Assembly (NCBI GenBank): GCA_030035585.1
Contig: CM057460.1
Coordinates: forward strand, 129,192,714-129,256,713
Length of the DNA stretch: 64,000 bases
From: Dugong dugon
Lineage: Eukaryota > Chordata > Mammalia > Sirenia > Dugongidae
Reading direction: 5' to 3'
The first letter of the stretch is position 1, and each line of letters opens with the position of its first letter. The notes beneath the pieces were generated by a model that searched no databases, was not told where the DNA came from, and saw nothing but the letters and a program-made list of their open reading frames with translations. Positions 57,566 through 64,000 of the stretch are shown piece after piece. A program made the position numbers and the translations under genes.

Positions 57566-58116
57566 TGTCATGGATTGAATTATATTCTCCAAAAACTTGT
57601 GTCAATTTGGCTAGGCCATGATTCCCAGTATTATGTGGTTGTCCTCCATTTTGTGATCTGATGTAATTACATCTTGTAAATCCTGGCCTCTATGCCTGCC
57701 GTTGTGGTTCCATTTAGGAGGGAGTTGTCCATTATGTTAATGAGGCATGATTGGATTACCACAATAAGGATTAGGATAGGATGCACCATCCTTGCTTAAG
57801 TCATACCTTTTATCTTATAAGAGATAAGAGGAGAGAGAAGCAAGCAGAGAGGAGGGACCTCCTACCACCAAGAAAGAAGAGCCAGGAGCAGAGTGTGTTC
57901 TTTGGACTTGGGGTCCCTGCACTGAGAAACTCCTAGACCTAGAGGAAGATTGATGACAAAGATCTTCCCATAGAGCCAACAGAGAGAGAAAGCCTTCCCC
58001 TAGAGCTGGCACCCTGAATTTGGGCTTCTAGCCTCCTAAACTGTGAGAAAATAAATTTCTGTTAAAGCCATCTGCTTGTGGTATTTCTGTTATAGCAGCA
58101 CTAGACAACTAAGACA
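57566..58116 (+). mobile_element. MaLR (MLT1-like) solo LTR, 5 bp TSD
   Basis: Starts tgtcatggattgaattatat and ends ctagacaactaagaca. The longest copy of its family here (551 bp). It has cttctagcctcctaaactgt and a poly(A) signal (aataaa near 58050). The exact 5 bp repeat gatgg lies at 57561-57565 and 58117-58121. Confidence 0.97.
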
Positions 58117-58738
58117 GATGGAATTCTTAATTGAATTTTTCACTGTCTATCTCAAAATCTTCAACTTTTCCAATCTGTTGCATTTTAAAGCACCTCTACA
58201 GTTCCCATCTTCACTTATCACCAGGCCAGTCTGGCTCTCTAAGCTACTGTTCAGATAGTTTTATTTAACGATATTCAAAAATTAGGGCATTTTATGCATA
58301 ATGAAAGACTTCTGATCCTTAGTATTTCTTATCCACAAGCTACAAGCAATTTGTTTTTTCTATGAAAGTTATACTTAATCCCTACAGACTAAGAAAGTTT
58401 TCCATGCAATCACACAGGGTTGGGAACTGGTTTCTATTCACCAGGGGTATCTTTTGGAATATTTTCTGCTCTAAATAATATTGGAAAATGTGCTTTGGGA
58501 CTCTAGTGAGCTAAGTGGAAATAGAGAAGTGGATTCACTAAAAGAATTCCCTTTCTGTATTTTTAGTACTTGGTTCAGTGCCTGGAACATAGAAAGCTCT
58601 CAGTTTAATACCCTAAATGAATTAATAGTTATATTTTCCACCAAAATTAGCTTCCTCCTATAATTCTTTTTTTTAAAATTCTTCTGAAGATATTTCTGTT
58701 GATTTACTAGTGTCAGGACCTGTGCTAGAAACTGTTAA
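58117..58738. other. low-copy DNA with a MIR/L2-like patch
   Basis: At 58566-58620, tacttggttcagtgcctgga followed by acatagaaagctctcag resembles a MIR/L2 3' end. Nothing else recognised. Confidence 0.45.
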
Positions 58739-58740
58739 TA

Positions 58741-58930
58741 CAGTGAAACCTGTGAAAGCCAGAACTCTTACAGGACTGCCTTGTTTTTCTGGGTCTCATA
58801 AGTTTTCCACCTTTGATAAGATGGAGTCTTACCACTTTTCTATTACTGTTTATTAGTGGAAAATATTTGAGTTTTCCTTCTTTGACAGGTTTCTGCCTCA
58901 CACAGGTTTTAGCTTTTGCAGGTTTTACTG
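58741..58930. mobile_element. mariner/Tigger-like MITE, 190 bp
   Basis: Terminal inverted repeats of about 25 bp: cagtgaaacctgtgaaagcc at the left and, on the other strand, cagtaaaacctgcaaaagct at the right. They match at about 20 of 25 positions. TA dinucleotides flank both ends (58739-58740, 58931-58932), as expected for Tc1/mariner targets. No coding sequence. Confidence 0.85.
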
Positions 58931-58984
58931 TAAATCTATGAACAAAAACTTCCAAATCCTATCTCCAAACTTCTACTCTTCCCT

Positions 58985-60110
58985 AATCTCCAGTCCAGTA
59001 TAGCCAACAGCCTACATGACATCTCTATTGGAATGACTAACAGATTTCTCAGATTTAACATGTCCAGAAGCAAATTCCTAACCATACCCCCAGTATGGCT
59101 CTCTAAAGTCTTCACATCTCAGTTAATGGCCATTCCATCCTTATAGTTCCTCGGGTGAGGTTGAAATCTTGGAGTCATCCTTGATTCCTTTCTTCTCACA
59201 ACTCTCCTTTCTCCTCACAACTATTCTATCTAAAATTCTTTTGATTCTATCTTCAAATTATATCTAGAACGTTCTTTCAAACCCAGTGCTTCAAATCTCA
59301 TTCAAGTCTCTACCATCTCTCACCTGTATGATCACCATATCCTTCCAACTGATCTTCCTCTTTCTGCTCTTACTTGAGCCCCTTACCCTTTCAGTGTGTT
59401 CTCAACCCAGCAGCCAGAGTGATGCCAAGCAGATCATATCACTCTGAAGCTTTCCATGTCACTAGTAGCTTGTGCAAACCTGTACAATCTGACTCCTACT
59501 ACTTCTCTAACCTTATTGCCTACTCCTCCTTCCATGGCTTATTCAACCCCAGCTACATAGGATGAGGAGACCTGGTGGCACAGCGGATAAGAGTTCAGCT
59601 TCTAACCAAAAGGTCAGCAGTTTGAATCCACCAACCGCTCCTTGGAAACCCTATGGGGCAGTTCTACTTTGTCCTATAGGGCCACTAAGAGTCAAAATTG
59701 ACTCAGTGGCAATGGGTTTTACATAGGATGTTGATAAAAAAAAAAAAGGCCACCTTCTGGTCTTTGGACTTACTTTACATCTGCTTGGGATACTCTTCCC
59801 CCAGATGCTTTTTGGTTCACTCTCACCTACTTCAGGCATTTACTCATATGTAAGCTTCCCGGTGAAATCCTCCCTTACCAACTCACTTAACATTACAGCA
59901 CCTCCATTACCACCCAGCAAACCTTAGTCCTCTTTCCTACATTTTTTCCCTCCATAGCATATATGGCCACCAAAGAGAGCACTTATCGTGGTCTAAAATA
60001 AATTTTTACTCATTTATTTTCTCAATTGCCTGTTTCTCTCCCACCAGGACGTAAACTATATGAAGTCAGAGAGATATGTGTGTGGTTTTTTGGTTGTTTG
60101 TTTTTTACTG
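58985..60110 (+). repeat. LINE L2 3' region, interrupted by an AfroSINE
   Basis: Pyrimidine-rich L2-type sequence in order: ggaatgactaacagatttct, ggagtcatccttgattcctt, tacaatctgactcctactac, then after the SINE tgcttgggatactcttcccc, acctacttcaggcatttact and gtaagcttcccggtgaaatc. It ends with the L2-like ctcaattgcctgtttctctc and accaggacgtaaactatatg. Confidence 0.75.
59565..59719 (+). repeat. AfroSINE (short form) with 11 bp TSD
   Basis: Reads agacctggtggcacagcgga, cttctaaccaaaaggtcagc and tagggccactaagagtcaaa. The repeat tacataggatg at 59554-59564 and 59720-59730 fixes the ends inside the L2. Confidence 0.97.
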
Positions 60111-60150
60111 TTATATCCTTAATGACTAGAAAAATGGCTAGCATATTATG

Positions 60151-60176
60151 TTGTTGTTGTTATTGTTCTTAGTTAT
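60151..60176 (-). repeat. AfroSINE (older form), 3' terminus of a copy split by an LTR
   Basis: gttgttgttattgttcttag then gttat, interrupted by a MaLR LTR. The SINE continues at 60660. A flanking repeat, tagcatattat, is found at about 60139-60149 and 60857-60867. Confidence 0.85.
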
Positions 60177-60659
60177 TGTCTTAATCATCTAGTGCTGCTA
60201 TAACAGAAATACCACAAGTGGATGGCTTTAACAAAGAAAGTCTATTTCTTCACAGTAAAGTAGGCTAAAAGTCCAAATTCGGGGCGTCAGCTCCAGGGGA
60301 AGGCTTTCCCTTTCTCTATAGGCTTTCTCATCAATCTTCCCCTGGTCTAGGAGCTTCTCTGTGCAGGGACCCCGGGTCCAAAGGACATGCTCTGCTCCCA
60401 GCACTGCTTTCTTGGTGGTATGAGGTCCCCCTGCCTTTCTGCTTGCCTCTCTCTTTTATATCTCAAGAGATTGCCTCAAGACACAATCCAATCTTGCAGG
60501 TTGAGTCCTGCCTCACTAACACAACTGCTGCCCATCCTCCCTCATTAACATCATAGAGGAAGGATTTATAACATACAGGAAAATCACACAATATCGGGAA
60601 TCATGGCCTGGCCAAGTTGATACACACATTTTTTGGGGGACATAATTTAATCCATGACA
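60177..60659 (-). mobile_element. MaLR (MLT1-like) solo LTR inside an AfroSINE
   Basis: Complement of the family at 57566: plus-strand tgtcttaatcatctagtgct, ctataacagaaataccacaa and gtgcagggaccccgggtcca, ending acataatttaatccatgaca. The TSD is gttat / gttgt (60172-60176, 60660-60664), one mismatch. Confidence 0.93.
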
Positions 60660-60855
60660 GTTGTCATCGAGTCTGTTTTGACTCATAGTGACCTCATGTG
60701 ATAGAGTAGAACTGCCCCATAGGATTTTCTAGGCTGTAATCTTTACTACGAGAGCGGTTCTCCAGATCTTTTTCCCTTGGAGCTGGTGGGTGGGTTCCAA
60801 CAAAAACCTTTTGCTAAGCAGCCAAGCACTTAATCATTCTGCCACCGGGGCTGCT
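60660..60855 (-). repeat. AfroSINE (older form), main part of a copy split by an LTR
   Basis: Plus-strand gttgtcatcgagtctgtttt, gacctcatgtgatagagtag, ggattttctaggctgtaatc, ggagctggtgggtgggttcc and ctgccaccggggctgc. Confidence 0.93.
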
Positions 60856-60865
60856 TAGCATATTA

Positions 60866-60905
60866 TTGTTGTTGTTCATTGCCATTGAGTTGATTCTAGC
60901 ACATT
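60866..60905 (-). repeat. AfroSINE 3' terminal fragment
   Basis: tattgttgttgttcattgcc then attgagttgattct: the last ~40 bases of a minus-strand SINE, severely truncated and directly adjoining the previous SINE. Confidence 0.75.
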
Positions 60906-63900
60906 TAGGATTGAAAATATATATTAAGTGTTGTATTATGAATAAAACTGTCAGGGATCTCACTTTCATTAGCCTTATCGGGTAAAGAGTGATAAAAGCA
61001 AGTCAACAGGCCATTTCAAACAGTGTGATAGATGCATGACACTTCTTTCAGATAACTTTCTGTATCTATATGTCTGCAAAATTATGAAAACAAAAAAGTA
61101 AATTTATGTAACATTACTACTTTGAAGTATGACAATATTATTTTTGACACATAGTTCATTATTTTCTTCTAGCTATAAACATATAATAGGAAATAATTCC
61201 TAAAAAAATCATAATAGGGTAGACATACCATGTAACTTTTTTTGGTTGTTATTTATCATGGAATAAGTTGTATTTATTAAGCACGGTTTATATATTTTAT
61301 CATTTATTGTGTATTTCTTTAATAATATAAAAATGTACCCTCAACACAAAAAACTTAGAAATGTAAGAAAACACAAAGAAAAGAAAATCCCTGGTGATCT
61401 CACCACCTAAAGATAATTATTCTGTCAGTTTAACATGTAATTTAGGTTTTCCTTTATATAATTATATTATGTGTATATTTAGAATATTATCATTAGTGGA
61501 AAATAATACCTCCAGCTTTCATCCTCATCATGTTTGTGAAACTCTCAAAAAAATGTAGAGAATCACAGTAATAAGTGGATGAAATTCTACTAAATAAATC
61601 GTGAGGTTTTACATATCACCCTTACACACTCATCTGTATTCACAGAGAAGATGAAAGTCTTGCTGCCCTCTACTAAGCATTCAATACATAGATTGCTTAA
61701 ATCCTACCCCAGAAAAAGCTAACTTTAAAACAGAATTGAAATTAAACATGCTGTCGGTACACACAGTGAAACAAATTCCTCGCTTGCTCTGATGCTTTAC
61801 AAAGCTCACTGGGGACTAAAGCTCAAAGTGAATTCAAACTTCAAACCCAGACTAGGCCTTCGCCTGAAAGGACAAGGTGAGAACTTGGCCCATTAAACGT
61901 TATGGAGTAAGTCAAGTAGCCAAAAGTTATGAGAAGTTCCAACGATCTCCAGAATGTTGTCGGTCTTTTACATCAAAGACATTTGAGGTTTGATTCCAAA
62001 ACGGGGCTGTGAGCTGTGTGAGTTCACTCTGTTACATTAGGAAAACGGCAGGCGAACACTAGTCGGTTCAGAAAAATACTTACTACTTCCCATTTGGGCT
62101 CAGCGGCGCCTTTTCTCATGTTACGATGGTTAACCTTGGGTTAAAAAACATGAGATAATAATGGCATAAACTTTTCACAGTTCATTTAAAACTTTATAAG
62201 GGCTGGTTCTTTGTAGAGGAGGGTGCATTAATATATAAAACAAGCATGCTGTTTAGTTTAACTATTTGGCCATGTGTGTTTTCAGGGTCAGTATTCCAGC
62301 AAAATGTAGGCAATTTCAATGTTTTTTTAATAAAGTGAGAGAATGCTAACCTTTACGGTTCACTTGAATAAAGCTGTATGACCTACATACCATGTATTAA
62401 AAACAATTATTGGCTGTTGCCAGACAGTATGGGGTATATTACCAGAGTTACCATCATTAGGCATGCCTCAGCATAGCTCTTAAAGAATCCAGATGGTGGT
62501 TTTCAACTCTATCTCCATGGTGTCCCCTAGGAAGTATGTGTTATAATTATAGTCTCCATCTTACTTCAAAGTTTTGTAGAGCAGAGTCAATAGGAGACAG
62601 GGCTTCCTGCTGTTCCTGGTGGGCTATAACTGCACTAGCCATTACCCTTGACAGTCATCAAAATGACACATGCAAAAGAATGCCCAGATCCACAATAGCA
62701 AACTTGCGGCCTAAGGGCAAAAACTGGTACATAGAGGAATTTCTCAGCACAAGGCAAATTTTTTCTTCAATTATACTTTTTTTTTTCCCTTTCAAATTCA
62801 CTTTGCCATTCCAGTGAAAATGGAGGAGGGTGGAAATGAATATATGTTACGGTTTTTCAGAAAAATAATTTTCCAATCAGGTTTTATTACTATAAAGAAA
62901 TACTCAAGTATGGTAAAAATGGCAAGATAAACTAAACAAACTTCAGATCAAAATGTGATCATCTTTAGGGATGTATTTAAGCTGGAAACATTGCCTGTGA
63001 ATATAAAAAGAAGTTCTCATACATTAAGTATAACTTTCCTAAATTTAATCACTATGTGATTAAATGGTATCAGATTATTGCAAATCATGATGGAAGCTGT
63101 CAGTTACACTATGATGTTTTCTTATAACCGTTTACAAACTTAACTTTGCATTGAGTCAAGGCTGTATATATAAGCAGTGAGTTTTAAATTTAATATTGGC
63201 TCCTCTAATTATTTAATTGACCTTACTCATCATAAATTTCTGTCAACTAAACCTATATACTACTTTATTAAATTTTTAAAAATATGACATTTTTCATATC
63301 TATCAAAATTTTGAGAAAATAAAAAATTCCACTTCTAATAATTTATCCTTCAAATATTCTTCTACTCTTACACAAAGATATGTACAAGAAGTTCATTGAA
63401 GCATTATTATTATTTGCAAAAAAAAGGAAATAACTAAATATTCATTGATAGGGAGCTAGTTAAATTACAAAGAAGCCTACAGATGAGTTAGGTATATACG
63501 TACTAATAGTGTAAGATCTCTCAGATATAGTAAGTTTAAAAAAAAAATGTATACAATGGTGTGTGTTGTATATACTTAATACTATTTTTGAATTGCTCCA
63601 TCTGTTACTACACTCACATTCATTTTTGGTTATAAATTAATTTCATTTTATATTTTTATACCTTTATTTCCATGGAGTCTAAAGAGTGATGAGATACGAA
63701 TGCCATCTTGAACTAGAATCAATTAATCTTAATTGTGTTTTCATATTATTTTTAAAGTGTTTCATTGTTTTTACATATAAGACATAGAAAATTGGTAAAT
63801 TGATTTTTTTTTTTTTTTTAATGTGAGTAGAATTCTATTTGCCATTCAGGAGCTAGACCCTGACTCAGGATTAAGCACTGAAGCAATGGTCAGTATTCTA

Positions 63901-64000
63901 ATAGACCTTTAGAGAGACAGGCCTTTCTCTCTTTTCCTGAACAGACAAATTCAAATAAGGCCTTTCACACATCCACTCATTTTTTAGTTCACTCTGGTCA
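60906..64000. other. 3.1 kb of low-copy DNA
   Basis: No transposon recognised. A less AT-rich block at about 61730-62140 (aaactttaaacccagac-type sequence with a cagcggcgccttttctcatg segment) could be conserved non-coding DNA, but I cannot test that here. The 93-codon frame at 62536-62817 has no recognisable domain. Poly(T) run at 63806-63819. Confidence 0.4.

Noticed and set aside
62536..62817. 93-codon plus-strand frame
   Set aside because: No domain, no promoter, ends in low-complexity Phe-rich sequence.

Overview
The window is a repeat-dense stretch of placental mammal nuclear DNA. I find no host protein-coding gene, no exon structure and no functional RNA gene. More than twenty copies of the tRNA-derived SINE known as AfroSINE, plus RTE (BovB-like) LINE copies whose 3' end resembles the AfroSINE tail, point to an afrotherian, most likely an elephant. 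Species assignment is an inference from repeat families recalled from memory. Long open frames are pieces of LINE reverse transcriptases and endonucleases, nearly all broken, or chance frames.

Layout. 1-7.8 kb: low-copy DNA with an RTE deletion derivative, a MIR, AfroSINEs (one split by a 774 bp insertion carrying two tandem repeats), a candidate TA-flanked DNA transposon with a GC-rich core, and a solo ERV1-type LTR with 4 bp target-site duplications (TSDs). 7.8-15.5 kb: an old plus-strand L1, interrupted by three AfroSINEs, a DNA transposon, an RTE 3' end and two minus-strand MaLR LTRs. 15.5-28 kb: a second old plus-strand L1, interrupted by two AfroSINEs, an RTE-7SK chimera, an RTE derivative holding a MaLR LTR, and a near full-length minus-strand L1 (19.5-27.2 kb). 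29.4-31.8 kb: an unusual L1 insertion with a 5' end but no 3' end, bounded by a perfect 16 bp TSD. 32.8-43.2 kb: an RTE element split by a near full-length L1, itself split by a MaLR LTR. 43-64 kb: mostly AT-rich low-copy DNA with AfroSINEs, MaLR LTRs, an L2, a small mariner-like MITE, a hAT-like element and MIR traces.

The most notable finds are: (1) a 7SK snRNA pseudogene joined head-on to an RTE fragment inside one 13 bp TSD, as expected if the second primer in a twin-priming event used 7SK RNA; (2) the 3'-less L1 insertion; (3) a ~70-codon open frame between ORF1 and ORF2 in both long L1 copies, at the same distance from ORF2; (4) nested insertions and shared TSDs that give a relative chronology. 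Nothing here is a gene system with a function in the host that I can support.
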